This document shows, piece after piece, positions 47,945 through 57,943 of a stretch of 64,000 bases of DNA. The DNA is from Halolactibacillus halophilus (GTDB taxonomy: Bacteria > Bacillota > Bacilli > Bacillales > Amphibacillaceae), in contig NZ_FOXC01000004.1 in assembly GCF_900115605.1 (NCBI RefSeq), positions 1-64,000 on the forward strand, in the 5' to 3' direction. Numbering within the stretch: the first letter of the stretch is position 1; every line of letters starts with the position of its first letter. Below the pieces are notes generated by a model, which was not told the origin of the DNA, made no database searches, and saw only the letters and a program-made list of their open reading frames with translations. A program made the translations under genes and the position numbers.

Positions 47945-50113
47945 TTATTTTTCCTCGCTTTCAATTTGATATTTAAATGAAGCTTCGATTGTGTTAGCTG
48001 ATGAAGTTCCTACAAAGACCGTGAACTCTCCAGGGTCCGTATAGCACGTTAAGTCACTATGGGTATAGCGCAGCATTTCCTCTGTAACGGCAAAGGTTAC
48101 CGTCTTTGATTCCTCTGACTCTAAGTGGATTTTCTTAAATGCTTTTAATTCTTTTAACGGGCGAACAACTTCACCGACATGGTCTCTCGTGTACAGCTGT
48201 ACAATCTCATCACCCGATCTCTCTTTTGTATTTTTAACTTTAACTGAGACATAAAGTGTTTTGCTATCTCTTAACACAGATTGCGATAACTCAAGCTCAC
48301 TATATTCGAATGAACTATAACTTAAGCCATATCCAAACGGATAACGCGGCATATTAGGTCCATCGATAAACTTAGAAACGTAACGATTGTGCGGATTGTT
48401 ATGGTCCAAAGGCCGACCAGTATTATGATGATTATAATAAACAGGTATTTGCCCAACGGTATCCGGAAAACTCATTGTTAGTTTCGCTGATGGATTTTTA
48501 TCTCCAGACAATATCCGGGCAATCGCAGTCCCACCAGATGACCCTGGGAACCAGGCTTCCACTATTGCTTTAGCAAACGGCGTGACATGTGTTAAATCGA
48601 GTGGACGACCATTAATTAACACGACAACAATATTGTTATTAACTTCATGTATTTTCTTTAATAACTCTAATTGAATTTCTGGTAAGTCAATCTTACTTCT
48701 TGATCCACCTTCACCACTCATATCAGAGCTTTCTCCTAAGGCTAAAATCACTGTATCAACTTTTTTTGCCACCTCGATGGCAGATACTAACTCCTCTTGT
48801 TCAATAGCGTGAACGGATTGAATTGAACTTATAGAAATGGGTTTTGAAAAGACTTTTTTTATTCCCATTGCTAAAGTTTCCACATCATTTTTATCACCAA
48901 TCCATGACCACGGCCCAAGTAAATCTTGACTTTCTGCAAAAGGACCGATTAACCCCACATCATCCCCTTTATTTATTGGCAGGATCCCATCGTTCTCTAA
49001 CAAAACGATAGATTCTTCTGCGGCTCGCCTTGCGACAAGACGGTGTTCTTCTGAAAAAATGACGTCTTTTGCCTTGTCTTCATCCAGGAAACGATAAGGA
49101 TTTTCAAATAACCCTAATGTCTGCTTTAACTTCAATATGCGCCGAACACTTTCATCGATACGGGATTCCTCTATTGTTCCTTCTTTAATTAGTTCTTTCA
49201 GATGACTCACATACGTGCTAGTCATCATTTCAATATCCACACCAGCCTCAATTGCTAAAGCCGCCGCTTCCTTTTCATTTTCTGCTACGCCGTGCGGGAT
49301 TAATTCTCGTATAGAACCCCAATCTGAAATGACCACACCATTAAATCCCCATTCATCTCTTAACAGATTGCGCATTAATGCTTTATTACCTGAACACGGC
49401 TTACCATCAATGGTATTAAATGCCGTCATGACCATTTGAGCATTTTCATCAAGAGCGGCTTTATAACCTGGCAAATACACCTCTCGCAATTCTCTTTCTG
49501 ACATATTGACAGTATTATAATCACGTCCTGCTTCAATAGCGCCATACGCAGCAAAATGCTTGACACATGCAGCTACCGAGTCTTTAGACGTTTGGATATC
49601 TTGTCCTTGAAAGCCTCTGACAAACGCTCTAGCAAGCTCACTGTTTAAATAGGGGTCTTCTCCTGTTGATTCCATAACTCTTCCCCACCGGGGATCTCTC
49701 ACCAAATCAACCATAGGGGCAAATGTTACATGTATACCTGAAACAGCCGCTTCTTTTGCTGCTATCCGAGCCGTTTCTTCTACTAATTCCGGATCAAAAG
49801 AACAGCTTAAGGCTAAGTTATGCGGAAAAATTGTTTTATACCCATGGATAATATCTGCCATTATAAGCAATGGAATATTTAGACGATTGGTTGTTAAATG
49901 TGCTTCTTGAATACGCTTAATCTCAGCTGCACCTGACCCACCTAAAACTGATCCACTATTGTGTATCGTTTGCGAGCTAATACCTAAATCACTTAGTGGA
50001 CCAGTTATTTCTCCTTCATGACTGGCGCCATCAAATAAAAATGCAGCTAATTGCATCAATTGATCAATTTTTTCATCTAATGTCATTTGTTTAAGTAACG
50101 CGTCGATGTCCAT
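47945..50113 (-). CDS. GH3 beta-glucosidase
   Basis: The nucleophile is Asp near residue 262 in GVVISDWGSI. Other GH3 motifs are VKHFAAYGA, GPWSWIGDKND in the (alpha/beta)6 sandwich, ALGESSDMSGEGGSR and a C-terminal fibronectin-III-like domain (EIVQLYTRDHVGEVVRPLKE). It has about 722 residues and no signal peptide. In Listeria innocua a GH3 enzyme specific for sophorose adjoins the 1,2-beta-oligoglucan phosphorylase gene, and the same pair is seen here. It would finish short beta-1,2-oligosaccharides to glucose. The ATG at 50113 is 6 nt from AGGAGGG. Confidence 0.9.
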   Translation of the reverse strand: MDIDALLKQMTLDEKIDQLMQLAAFLFDGASHEGEITGPLSDLGISSQTIHNSGSVLGGSGAAEIKRIQEAHLTTNRLNIPLLIMADIIHGYKTIFPHNLALSCSFDPELVEETARIAAKEAAVSGIHVTFAPMVDLVRDPRWGRVMESTGEDPYLNSELARAFVRGFQGQDIQTSKDSVAACVKHFAAYGAIEAGRDYNTVNMSERELREVYLPGYKAALDENAQMVMTAFNTIDGKPCSGNKALMRNLLRDEWGFNGVVISDWGSIRELIPHGVAENEKEAAALAIEAGVDIEMMTSTYVSHLKELIKEGTIEESRIDESVRRILKLKQTLGLFENPYRFLDEDKAKDVIFSEEHRLVARRAAEESIVLLENDGILPINKGDDVGLIGPFAESQDLLGPWSWIGDKNDVETLAMGIKKVFSKPISISSIQSVHAIEQEELVSAIEVAKKVDTVILALGESSDMSGEGGSRSKIDLPEIQLELLKKIHEVNNNIVVVLINGRPLDLTHVTPFAKAIVEAWFPGSSGGTAIARILSGDKNPSAKLTMSFPDTVGQIPVYYNHHNTGRPLDHNNPHNRYVSKFIDGPNMPRYPFGYGLSYSSFEYSELELSQSVLRDSKTLYVSVKVKNTKERSGDEIVQLYTRDHVGEVVRPLKELKAFKKIHLESEESKTVTFAVTEEMLRYTHSDLTCYTDPGEFTVFVGTSSANTIEASFKYQIESEEK

Positions 50114-50194
50114 CTTATCCCTCCTCTTTTTGAATCGTTTCAAATTTAATATCATGATAAACCTCCAAAGCTGTTCTTTAGAGGTTTGTTCATT

Positions 50195-52600
50195 TTACTC
50201 AAAATACACCGTCAATATTTCCGCATGATGATTGTTCTTTAACGTAAAAATATATACATTATCCGTTTGTTGCTTTTCCATTTCAGTACTCGTACTGACT
50301 TTATTCGTTGTTGTTATTTTTAGTTTTATATTTTTTGATTTAGTATCGAAGGTAACATGTTGTGAATCGTAGCTGATTATTTCACATGTACTATAATGAA
50401 GACATGTCGTCTCATCTATGTTGATCTCGACCGGTAACATGACCCCTTCATAACCTGCTAGATTTAACAATTCACCATCGAATAACATTTTTTCACGTTC
50501 TAATACATGACATGTCTTAGCGTATCCTTCAAGGTTTAATAGATGAATAAATCGTTCATCTCTATTTCTTACTGATGTTGTAAATAAACCATGATTGTCA
50601 TAATCATGTGTTAGACCTGGTTTAACGCCCAAATCCGCTAACATACTGCGGTAAAAATCAAGATCTGTTTTGTAAGGTGTCGTAAGAACTGTTATAGCCC
50701 CTTTTTTTATTTTAGTTTTAAATCCAGCATAATGCTCAGTGCCAATTATTTTAATAAGCGGCGTTTGTCCATTAAGTGTGAAGCCTTGGGCAAAATACGT
50801 TCTTAACTCCTTCTGCTTTACATCGTCAACTCTTCTTACCGATAAATAAAACTGTTGATTCGCTTCATAATCTTTTTCATAAGTGACACCCAATGCTTGA
50901 ATAAGTTGGGTGCAAGAATTGCCTTCCATATCATACTGCGGTAATTCTCCGTATAAGAGCACACGACCTCCCTCAGCGGTGAAATCAACCAACTTTTCTT
51001 GTATATCTCTGCTCATATACTTAGCACTAGGTACAACAAGTACGCCAACATTTTTAACATCAAGCGGCTTATTTTGGATGTCAATACCAGTAAATCTGTA
51101 ACCGGCAAGCAACATACTTCTAGCTAGTAACTCCCAACTAGCATGGGCTCTATTACTCGTTAAATTACCGATAAACGCTCTTTCACTTTCTGAATCTGGA
51201 TAATGATACTCTGTCATGTAGTAATCAGGAATAAAGGCAAAATGCAGATCATCATGTTCTTCGTTCATCACAGCTAACTTGTCCTTTACTGCTAACATAC
51301 GTTTTATCGACGTAGCCATCCGATCGAAAGTATAATTTTTCTCGCCTTCAGGTGAAATCGGCGCCGCAAAACCATGACGCTCTCCTGTTGTCGCAATACG
51401 GTTATTTCCATCAGCTGTCGGTCGCTGTAATTGTCGGTTATAACCACCTGCCATCAAATAATAATTTAACAATCGATTCCCTTGGGCGATACTCATCCTT
51501 GTCTTTAGATCTGCAGCTGAAGGGTCATAGCGCCCAGTTAACGTCTCACCAAAATTACCGTCGCCACAATTAAACTCCGCTGATGTGAGTGGCTGATCCT
51601 CTGAATGAACGGCATCCATCATACCGTTAATCAAATATAAATCTTGAAACGTTGTCATATCTAAGTTACCAAAGTAATGATCTGACCCAGAAATATAGCC
51701 AGTATCTTGCGTATAACTTTCATATAATTGACTAATACCAATAGGATAAGTCAGCGCTCGACCACCACCTGTGCCGTGGATATTAACCATGAATGGTACG
51801 CCTGATACGCCACATGATTCCGCAAATGCTCTTAATACGCGAACATACTCACTAAAACGTTGACGCATATAATAACCTAAATCCTTATGTAAATCGAGAG
51901 GATTTACATTTTTTGGCGCTCTAATTTCTTGTTTGAATTGATCGAATGCGTCATCAATAAAAGGATAACGCTTAAGTAATGTTTGTTTATCATAGCTTTG
52001 ATTTAAGTAACGTTTAAATTGCTCTAGCATCTGGTCCGTTAAATCAGGATTATTACTGACCCACGATAGCATACCGATTTCATTGTCAAGCTGTATGGCG
52101 ATGACGTTGCCGCCATGGTCATGAAGTCGAGGAACAACAACTTTAAATACCGCTTCATACCAGCGCTTAACTTCTTTTAGAAAGTTAGGGGCAAGATAAT
52201 CTACTGTCACTGTTGTTGCCTGGTTACCATTCCATGTTATTGGTGTGACTTCTGGATATTTTTCATATAGCCAATACGGAATACCATCATTTTTCATTTC
52301 AGCCATAATAAATGGACCCGGGCGAACAAAGAAGTATAAATTATGCTCTTTAGCTAAATCAATAAATGCGGCTAAATCATGTTCAGGGAATTGTCGGCCG
52401 TCTAAGTCAATATCTTCATAGAATTCTTCATGGACAACCCAAGGGATATAACTAGAAACAGCATTGCATCCACTTTCTTTTAATTGCTCCAACCGATTCT
52501 CCCACTGATCACGAGGTATTCTAAAATAATGGATTTCTCCTATCATCAGAAGTTCTGGTTTACCATCAATAATAATTTGTTTTTGTTTAATTTCAATCAT
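50195..52600 (-). CDS. GH35-family glycosidase or glucosyltransferase
   Basis: The TIM-barrel has MIGEIHYFRIPRDQWENRLE and GCNAVSSYIPWVVHE, typical of GH35. The acid/base Glu is near residue 174 in IAIQLDNEIG, and the nucleophile Glu near 340 in TSAEFNCGDGNFGE. It is 801 residues long with no signal peptide. Classical members are beta-galactosidases. However, the locus and the altered nucleophile loop suggest a beta-1,2-glucan-active member such as the Ignavibacterium beta-1,2-glucosyltransferase. The gene overlaps the GH144-like gene by 4 nt. GAGGTGAGGG precedes the ATG. Confidence 0.8.
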   Translation of the reverse strand: MIEIKQKQIIIDGKPELLMIGEIHYFRIPRDQWENRLEQLKESGCNAVSSYIPWVVHEEFYEDIDLDGRQFPEHDLAAFIDLAKEHNLYFFVRPGPFIMAEMKNDGIPYWLYEKYPEVTPITWNGNQATTVTVDYLAPNFLKEVKRWYEAVFKVVVPRLHDHGGNVIAIQLDNEIGMLSWVSNNPDLTDQMLEQFKRYLNQSYDKQTLLKRYPFIDDAFDQFKQEIRAPKNVNPLDLHKDLGYYMRQRFSEYVRVLRAFAESCGVSGVPFMVNIHGTGGGRALTYPIGISQLYESYTQDTGYISGSDHYFGNLDMTTFQDLYLINGMMDAVHSEDQPLTSAEFNCGDGNFGETLTGRYDPSAADLKTRMSIAQGNRLLNYYLMAGGYNRQLQRPTADGNNRIATTGERHGFAAPISPEGEKNYTFDRMATSIKRMLAVKDKLAVMNEEHDDLHFAFIPDYYMTEYHYPDSESERAFIGNLTSNRAHASWELLARSMLLAGYRFTGIDIQNKPLDVKNVGVLVVPSAKYMSRDIQEKLVDFTAEGGRVLLYGELPQYDMEGNSCTQLIQALGVTYEKDYEANQQFYLSVRRVDDVKQKELRTYFAQGFTLNGQTPLIKIIGTEHYAGFKTKIKKGAITVLTTPYKTDLDFYRSMLADLGVKPGLTHDYDNHGLFTTSVRNRDERFIHLLNLEGYAKTCHVLEREKMLFDGELLNLAGYEGVMLPVEINIDETTCLHYSTCEIISYDSQHVTFDTKSKNIKLKITTTNKVSTSTEMEKQQTDNVYIFTLKNNHHAEILTVYFE

Positions 52601-53823
52601 GATTTAACCCTCACCTCTCTTTTTTGAAAGCCTAATTTAGTCACAGCTCTATTAATAATGGGGTGCTGCATATAATATTTCCATGTCGTTCCGTGCAAGT
52701 AGTTATCGATCATTAGTAAAGAAATACCTTTATCAATACCAATCACCATATCCGCATACCACGTGGGGCTAAGCTCTTCGTTATAAGCATCAAAAAAGCC
52801 ATACTTACCAAACAGATCAGGATGCTGATGATAGTAATAATAAACAGCCTCTTTTACGACATCAGGGGTGAAAACGATCGAACCAATCGCACCACATGGC
52901 GGTACTGTTCCATCTAAGGTCATTTTTACTTCGTCATAATACGGCGGCGTACCCGGTACAATATAGCCATTTGGCCCTTCACACGCTGTTAAGCCCCATG
53001 CATTTTTATGGTACGTTTTAAAGTTAGTTTGTTGATCAATCGAAAAAGCTCGACTTGCTTTTGAAGCAACGGTAGCATTTTTGAACCAATCAATGCCATC
53101 CGGATCTAGATAGGATTTAAAATTAAACCATGCGTGGGAAAACTGGTGTGTGAATAACGCACCTCCCGGGCTGTTATAAAAAGTATAGGTTTTATACGTC
53201 ATCAGCCGTCGTTCAAATCCCTGATAAATATCTGCCGGCACTGGATACGTAGGAGAAGCAACCCCTAAAAAATATTGCATCATCTGTTCTGCGTACATAT
53301 CCCAGCGACCAAACCCACCCGTTTCTTTATGATAGCCCATGTAATACACATTTTCTTCTTGATTGTAATACTTGCTCCAATCGACTCTTTGATAAATTTT
53401 CTGGAAATAGTTTTCGACGTCTCCTCCGAAATAACTTGCTGCTGTCAAAGCGCCATTTAGAAAAATACTCGTATCAATGATAGACGCGCAATCGTGAAAG
53501 TCTCGGTGCCTTTTACCTGTAGTCATATTAACAAAATGATAAAAAAATCCATTTACGTGTTCGACATTGTGGTAAAAACTATGCAATGTTTTTTTTACAC
53601 GATTGAAAGCCACTTCATGACTGATCCATCCTCGCTCAACACCAATAACAAAAGCGCTTAAACCAAAACCAACTGAAGCAATACTTGCAATATCTTCAGC
53701 TTTAGCACTCGTTTTATCTCGTATTAATCCGTAACCAGGACTCGCTAAATCTGTATTTGCTTCTTCATAAAAGAATCGAAAGCTGCGTCTCGCTTCTTCT
53801 TCCAATATTGCTCTTGCATCCAT
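52597..53823 (-). CDS. GH144-like glucanase (glucoamylase-fold)
   Basis: This is an (alpha/alpha)6-barrel protein of 408 residues. The start ARRSFRFFYEEANTDLASPG-Y-GLIRDKTS, ASVGFGLSAFVIGVERGWIS, LFTHQFSHAWFNFK, GLTACEGPNGY and DMVIGIDKGISLLMIDNYLHG match the glucoamylase/GH144 family, which holds endo-beta-1,2-glucanases and sophorohydrolases. Known members are usually exported. This one begins directly with the catalytic domain and has no signal peptide, so it acts inside the cell. AAGGAG precedes the ATG. Family assignment is from recalled motifs; endo or exo action is not decidable here. Confidence 0.8.
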   Translation of the reverse strand: MDARAILEEEARRSFRFFYEEANTDLASPGYGLIRDKTSAKAEDIASIASVGFGLSAFVIGVERGWISHEVAFNRVKKTLHSFYHNVEHVNGFFYHFVNMTTGKRHRDFHDCASIIDTSIFLNGALTAASYFGGDVENYFQKIYQRVDWSKYYNQEENVYYMGYHKETGGFGRWDMYAEQMMQYFLGVASPTYPVPADIYQGFERRLMTYKTYTFYNSPGGALFTHQFSHAWFNFKSYLDPDGIDWFKNATVASKASRAFSIDQQTNFKTYHKNAWGLTACEGPNGYIVPGTPPYYDEVKMTLDGTVPPCGAIGSIVFTPDVVKEAVYYYYHQHPDLFGKYGFFDAYNEELSPTWYADMVIGIDKGISLLMIDNYLHGTTWKYYMQHPIINRAVTKLGFQKREVRVKS

Positions 53824-53841
53824 ATATAAGCTCCTTTTTAA

Positions 53842-54813
53842 TTACTCTCCGGTGATTCCTGAACGATCGACACCTTCTACGAACCAGCGCTGGGTAATGA
53901 AGTAAACAACTAACAGAGGTAAGATACTTAGCATCGTTCCTGCCATGCTAATCCCTTCATTAATATTTACATTAGAGCCCCCGAGGTTTTGAGCATTCAT
54001 CTGTTCATATGAGGCATTAAAGCGTTGTAATTCTAAAGGTAAGGTTGTCAGTGCATTCCCAAAGAAAGTTGCCGCCATAGTTGTTTCATTCCAGTACCAA
54101 ACAAATGAAAATAGAAATGAGATGATAAACGCTGGAATCGCCATTGGGACAGCAATTCGAATGAAGATTTTGTAATAACCAGCCCCATCTAAATACGCTG
54201 CTTCTTCCAATGATTTTGGTAACATTCTAAAGAATTGATAAAATATTAAAATAAAAATCGCACTGTTCAAACCTTGACCAAATGCTGCTGGCAATAGGAA
54301 TGACTGTATATTACCAATAATGCCTAAGTCATTAAAAAATACATATCGCGGTATCATTAGGACCTGTGGTGGGATTACAAATGTTGCTAGTACTAAGCCA
54401 AATAATGTCCGTTTAAATGGTAAATCAAATCTGGCAAATCCATACCCGATTAAACTGGCCACTAACGTTTGAGCTAGCGCGGGCAGTACCGTAACATAAA
54501 GGGTTACACCCAATGTAGATGAGAAATTTAAAACGCGATAGGCCGTCTCATAGTTTTCAAGATAAAACTGTGAAGGTAACCACGTAATCAATGGGTTAAG
54601 TAAATCTTCTAAAGTCATAAAACTATATGACCCCATATGAATCATCGGATACAGATATACAAAACCAATGCCAATAAGCAAACTATAGATAAACAGCTGT
54701 GTGATAATGCCTGTCTTTACATTTGACCCGAAGAGGAGGTGTTTTATTCTTTGCTGCTTTTGTTTCTTCGGCATTCTTTGATTAACAACTGCATTTTTCT
54801 TCAAATCTCTCAC
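53842..54813 (-). CDS. Carbohydrate ABC transporter permease, MalG/LplC type (pair 1)
   Basis: It has six transmembrane helices after a basic N-terminal tail of about 30 residues. The cytoplasmic EAA loop is EEAAYLDGAGYYKIFIRIAVPM near residue 220. It pairs with the upstream permease, 4 nt away, for import of a carbohydrate. The start is uncertain: the GTG at 54813 abuts AAGGGA, while a TTG at 54804 is better spaced. The periplasmic loop is longer than usual near the C-terminal end. No ATPase gene is present in the operon. Confidence 0.9.
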   Translation of the reverse strand: MRDLKKNAVVNQRMPKKQKQQRIKHLLFGSNVKTGIITQLFIYSLLIGIGFVYLYPMIHMGSYSFMTLEDLLNPLITWLPSQFYLENYETAYRVLNFSSTLGVTLYVTVLPALAQTLVASLIGYGFARFDLPFKRTLFGLVLATFVIPPQVLMIPRYVFFNDLGIIGNIQSFLLPAAFGQGLNSAIFILIFYQFFRMLPKSLEEAAYLDGAGYYKIFIRIAVPMAIPAFIISFLFSFVWYWNETTMAATFFGNALTTLPLELQRFNASYEQMNAQNLGGSNVNINEGISMAGTMLSILPLLVVYFITQRWFVEGVDRSGITGE

Positions 54814-54817
54814 TCCC

Positions 54818-55681
54818 TTAGCTATATTTTTTCTTTGCTCTTAAGGTTAATAAACCAACAATGATCAGTAACACCAATGCTATTACTCCAAAATAGATCC
54901 AAGATAATGCCGAAGCATAGCCGAATCCTGTATTAATTTGGAACATATTACTTTGAATATGATTTACAACGGGGTTAAGCGCAAAAATAGAATAAGTTAC
55001 GACGGTATAAATAACATTGATGATAATAATTGGCGATAAACTTGGTAACGTTACTTTCCAAAAACATTCCCAACTAGATGCCCCATCAATTTTTGCCGCT
55101 TCATATATTTGACGATCAATCTTTTGCAGTGCTGCTAAGAAAATGAGTATTTGAACACCTGAAAACCATAAAATGAAAATAAGATTGTCCATCAAATAGA
55201 TAATGGTTGAGTTAAAAAAACTTTCACTATTATTTAAAATGATAGTAAATATCGCATATTCCTCAATTGATGGTATAGCGGTGACACCTTGAGCCATTAA
55301 TTCCTCAATAACTGGCCCTGACGTAATAATGACCGGTAAAAAGAAGATGGTTCGAAATAGCCCACGAAATTTAATGTTTTGATTTAACAGTAAACCAATA
55401 ATAAGTGAGAATACTAAAATAATTGGCACTGAGATAAATAACTCTTCGAGATATGTTAATAACTCTTGAGTGAATAAGGCGTCTACTGTAAAAGCATAAC
55501 TGAAATTATCAAAGCCTACGAAATCAGTCACAATACCTTTAGGTGTAATACGCACTTGTTGAAAACTCAAAAACATTGAATATCCTAATGGGTAAGCAGT
55601 AAATACCGCAAATCCAAGAAGCCAAGGAAGAATAAATGACATGCCGATTAATTGTTTTCCGGTTTTTAGTGAAACTTTCAT
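54818..55681 (-). CDS. Carbohydrate ABC transporter permease, MalF/LplB type (pair 1)
   Basis: It has 287 residues with six predicted helices. The EAA loop is YEAAKIDGASSWECFWKVTLPSLSP near residue 195, intact. It starts directly after the DUF5696 stop codon with AGGAGGTGA 7 nt upstream. It forms the first permease pair with the gene that follows. A loop between helices 2 and 4 (QGVTAIPSIEEYAIF...) is an insertion relative to MalF-type subunits of this size. Confidence 0.9.
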   Translation of the reverse strand: MKVSLKTGKQLIGMSFILPWLLGFAVFTAYPLGYSMFLSFQQVRITPKGIVTDFVGFDNFSYAFTVDALFTQELLTYLEELFISVPIILVFSLIIGLLLNQNIKFRGLFRTIFFLPVIITSGPVIEELMAQGVTAIPSIEEYAIFTIILNNSESFFNSTIIYLMDNLIFILWFSGVQILIFLAALQKIDRQIYEAAKIDGASSWECFWKVTLPSLSPIIIINVIYTVVTYSIFALNPVVNHIQSNMFQINTGFGYASALSWIYFGVIALVLLIIVGLLTLRAKKKYS

Positions 55682-57943
55682 TTATTCTTCACCTCCTTCT
55701 CTAACGATAAAATCTTTCGGTGCTACAGTTCTATTACCAACTGTCATTTGAGAATCATTATAGTTCACGATAATAGCTGTGCCATTAGAATATGCCACTT
55801 CAATTAAGCCTGTTTCGTGTACTATTCTATTTATAATTGTTTCACCCTGCACGGGTACTAACGCTTCAGCTATTAAGTGATAACTCCTCACAATCTCATC
55901 TTTCCAGTCAGTGAATTCCGACGTGTATAAATCTTTTGATCCAGAATTTATTAATAAGTTTGACGGTGCGGCCGTTAGATAATAAGACGGATAAGCACCG
56001 TATTCAATCATTCTTAAAAGGTCGTCGGTTCCGTTGGCATTAAAGTTACTAAACGGGGCGTAGTAAGGAATATAACCTTTTAATACTGTTTGTAAAAAGG
56101 GTACGGTATCCGTCGTAAAGAAGTACCCTGATGAGTAAAGAGACATATCAAGATAGCGCTCTGTTGACTTAAATAAATAATCATTTGGTTTATATAAAGC
56201 TGTCTTGATCCCTTGTTCCTCCACACTTGTTAACATGTCATTCCATATTTCTTGATGATCCGGCCGTGTAATATAATCATTATTAAAGTCAGAATATAGC
56301 GCTGAAGCATGATCAATCGCTAGATGCTGGATCCCGTTCGCCTCATACTCTAGTAAATCTGAATCTAGCATATCTTTACTTTTCTCAGGTGATAAATACA
56401 CGTAATTATAATCCTCATCTGTGCCATTAATTGTTTCAGCATTAATTTTGCGAGCTACATCTTGTCGAGGAGAATAACCACCTGCGTTTTGATATGCCTT
56501 TAAATAATCAGTATGGAAATACATAGGAATATCTAAATCTTTTAAAAATGCTAAGGTTTCTTCGATTTCATCATCCGTGGCAACCTTGTTCTCTACTGGG
56601 AACTTTTCTGGCAAGGTACTCGTTAAACCTCCATCAAACCACCCTTTGTAAATGGCAAAGATATCTGTGACGCCTTCATTCTCGAGTTGAGTCACCATTG
56701 TCTGGATTGAAGAAATGGGTGTCATTTCGAATACACTATCAAAAAGTAGCCCCGGTTTATGTTCACTTCCCAAAAACTCTAATCTCACATCAAATCTATC
56801 TTCTTTGTCCTCAAAAATATTTTGCTCAATGAGTTTATCTTGATAAATATTTGCTAATCCGGTATAGGATGCTCGTTCACCTTCAACAAATGATATACGT
56901 TCTGTTATATCAAATTGATTACGGTCTTCTTGAATCGTATTGTAGCCTTCCATATTTTGATTCGTTGGCTGGAAATAGCTATAGCGATAATTATATCTTG
57001 TTGTTATCCAATTGAAATCTGTTGATACACCCGCTGGATAGACAAGAAGATGTGCAAACGGGGCACCTGATTCAATCACATTAAGAAAACCGTTTTGACT
57101 AACGCCATGAACGATTCCGTACAATGGTAAAGATAACTGATTCGTTTCATTAATTACGTCTGTCTCTTTTTGAAGTTGTCTTGAAAAACCTAAGTCCTCT
57201 CCATAAAAAGCAGCGCTAAAGTGATTGCTCACCCCTGAATACTCTTCCTTGAATCGCATTAATGCCCCGCTACCATCAGGTATGACTGCGTAACCCGGAA
57301 TCGCATCTTTTTCTACAGCACCTAAAAATGGGTAAACCATCAGTGTCACTAATTTATTCTCATTTTCGCTTATCTTCTCGTTAGGAATGTGCACAATAAT
57401 ATCATCATTTTCTAACGTCACTTCAAGCGCAAGCGATATATCTGATGCAGAAAAATGGACAACCGCTTCAAAACCATCATCAATAACTGACAGTGTAACT
57501 TCTGACGACTCAGATAAAATACTTTCTGTTTCATTTCCACCATCTGCGGCTTGATAATCAATAGTTAAAGCTGATTGCGCTTGATTTGTCCAAGTCGTGT
57601 TAAGGTTATATTCCTTATCTGGTGAGAGGCCTGACTCAAATACGTAACCAGATTGTTTATTTTCAACTTTAATCGCTAAGGATTCTTTTTCTACATACAA
57701 GACTAATTGATTGTTTTCTGCAACTTTTTCATATCCAACAAAGCTAATTGATTGGTCAATGGTATCAATTTCTGGTTCTTTACTAGTATATTGAATAGAT
57801 TCATAGCGCAATGATTGGTTTGACTTTATAGGTGAAGAATCAGTGATGATCGGTTTTTCTTCATCATTTGCTAGCAATGTTAATGATAGGGCGCATAAAA
57901 CAATGACAACTAAACTAATTATTACTTTGTTTGATTTAAACAC
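55682..57943 (-). CDS. DUF5696 protein, extracellular and membrane-anchored
   Basis: At 753 residues, it has an N-terminal hydrophobic helix (residues 7-26) that acts as a signal anchor, a beta-rich part (about 70-330), an alternating alpha/beta part (about 400-660) and a C-terminal beta segment (AIIVNYNDSQMTVGNRTVAP). The middle resembles a glycosidase TIM-barrel: FAIYKGWFDGGL, MYFHTDYLKAYQ, HLAIDHASALYSDF and TALYKPNDYLF sit at spacings expected of barrel strands, with Asp residues that could be catalytic. No function is established for the family. The GTG start is 9 nt from AGGAGGTGATG. It overlaps the NHL gene by 8 nt and lies between the two permease pairs. Confidence 0.75.
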   Translation of the reverse strand: MFKSNKVIISLVVIVLCALSLTLLANDEEKPIITDSSPIKSNQSLRYESIQYTSKEPEIDTIDQSISFVGYEKVAENNQLVLYVEKESLAIKVENKQSGYVFESGLSPDKEYNLNTTWTNQAQSALTIDYQAADGGNETESILSESSEVTLSVIDDGFEAVVHFSASDISLALEVTLENDDIIVHIPNEKISENENKLVTLMVYPFLGAVEKDAIPGYAVIPDGSGALMRFKEEYSGVSNHFSAAFYGEDLGFSRQLQKETDVINETNQLSLPLYGIVHGVSQNGFLNVIESGAPFAHLLVYPAGVSTDFNWITTRYNYRYSYFQPTNQNMEGYNTIQEDRNQFDITERISFVEGERASYTGLANIYQDKLIEQNIFEDKEDRFDVRLEFLGSEHKPGLLFDSVFEMTPISSIQTMVTQLENEGVTDIFAIYKGWFDGGLTSTLPEKFPVENKVATDDEIEETLAFLKDLDIPMYFHTDYLKAYQNAGGYSPRQDVARKINAETINGTDEDYNYVYLSPEKSKDMLDSDLLEYEANGIQHLAIDHASALYSDFNNDYITRPDHQEIWNDMLTSVEEQGIKTALYKPNDYLFKSTERYLDMSLYSSGYFFTTDTVPFLQTVLKGYIPYYAPFSNFNANGTDDLLRMIEYGAYPSYYLTAAPSNLLINSGSKDLYTSEFTDWKDEIVRSYHLIAEALVPVQGETIINRIVHETGLIEVAYSNGTAIIVNYNDSQMTVGNRTVAPKDFIVREGGEE

